Notes under the pieces: generated by a model
What the model saw: the letters and a program-made list of their open reading frames with translations, nothing else
Databases searched by the model: none
Told to the model about the DNA's origin: nothing
Source of the DNA: Lachnospiraceae bacterium
Lineage (GTDB): Bacteria > Bacillota > Clostridia > Lachnospirales > Lachnospiraceae
Reading direction: 5' to 3'
Length of the DNA stretch: 56,695 bases
Assembly: GCA_009911185.1 (NCBI GenBank)
Contig: QXWW01000027.1
Location: forward strand, 1 to 56,695
Position numbers and translations under genes: made by a program
Shown: positions 56,695-56,695 of the stretch, in pieces
Position numbering within the stretch: position 1 is the first letter of the stretch
How the letters are laid out: every line of letters starts with the position of its first letter

Positions 56695-56695
56695 A

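Overview
The window looks like a chromosome segment from a Lachnospiraceae-type member of the Clostridia (Firmicutes). This rests on SD-rich (GGAGG) starts, gene order typical of low-GC Gram-positives (era-yqzL-recO-glyQS, ireB-ruvX-yrzB, lepA-hemW-hrcA-grpE-dnaK-dnaJ, prmA-rsmE-mtaB), a CIRCE/HrcA heat-shock control, a one-chain glycyl-tRNA synthetase and an M16C presequence-type protease. No rRNA, tRNA, CRISPR array or intact insertion sequence was seen. Species cannot be named from the sequence alone.

Layout, left to right. 1-1380: a MerR regulator with a textbook MerR promoter, followed by a shortened BtrH-type gene. 1599-8842: an operon on the minus strand (M16C protease, era, yqzL-like, recO, lipoprotein, glyQS) with a leader that looks like a transcription attenuator. 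8882-11325: mscS and a divergent double-HD gene. 11401-16946: serC-serA and leuB-ilvB amino-acid genes. 16999-20120: yajC, tgt and, on the plus strand, aroC. 20135-28263: RNA modification and regulation genes (lactonase, U32/TrhP, TrmR, MltG-like, YlbF, RNase J, YrzB, RuvX, IreB, MtaB) and a Crh-like HPr paralogue. 28594-33591: thiI, cysteine desulfurase, rsmE, prmA and a coiled-coil J-domain gene. 33598-46186: an accessory region. 46246-56695: the dnaK chaperone operon, an AgrC/AgrA-like two-component pair, hemW and lepA.

The accessory region is the most interesting part. In Bacillus-like gene order, dnaJ is followed directly by prmA, rsmE and mtaB. Here dnaJ and prmA are separated by about 13.6 kb. 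That stretch carries a secreted transglutaminase-like protein, an intact three-gene ABC exporter, a badly decayed response regulator / histidine kinase / ABC exporter cluster on the opposite strand, and a MarR regulator fused to a roughly 240-residue domain I do not recognise. The MarR gene and the intact ABC operon have near-matching promoters, which suggests the MarR fusion protein controls the exporter and itself.

Other notable signals are a repeated 5'-leader hairpin element that supplies the ribosome binding site of leuB and hrcA (with a short piece at era), a 94-bp hairpin element resembling a miniature transposable element, a perfect palindrome over the -10 box of the transglutaminase gene, and an HPr-like protein that has lost the PTS histidine but kept the regulatory serine.
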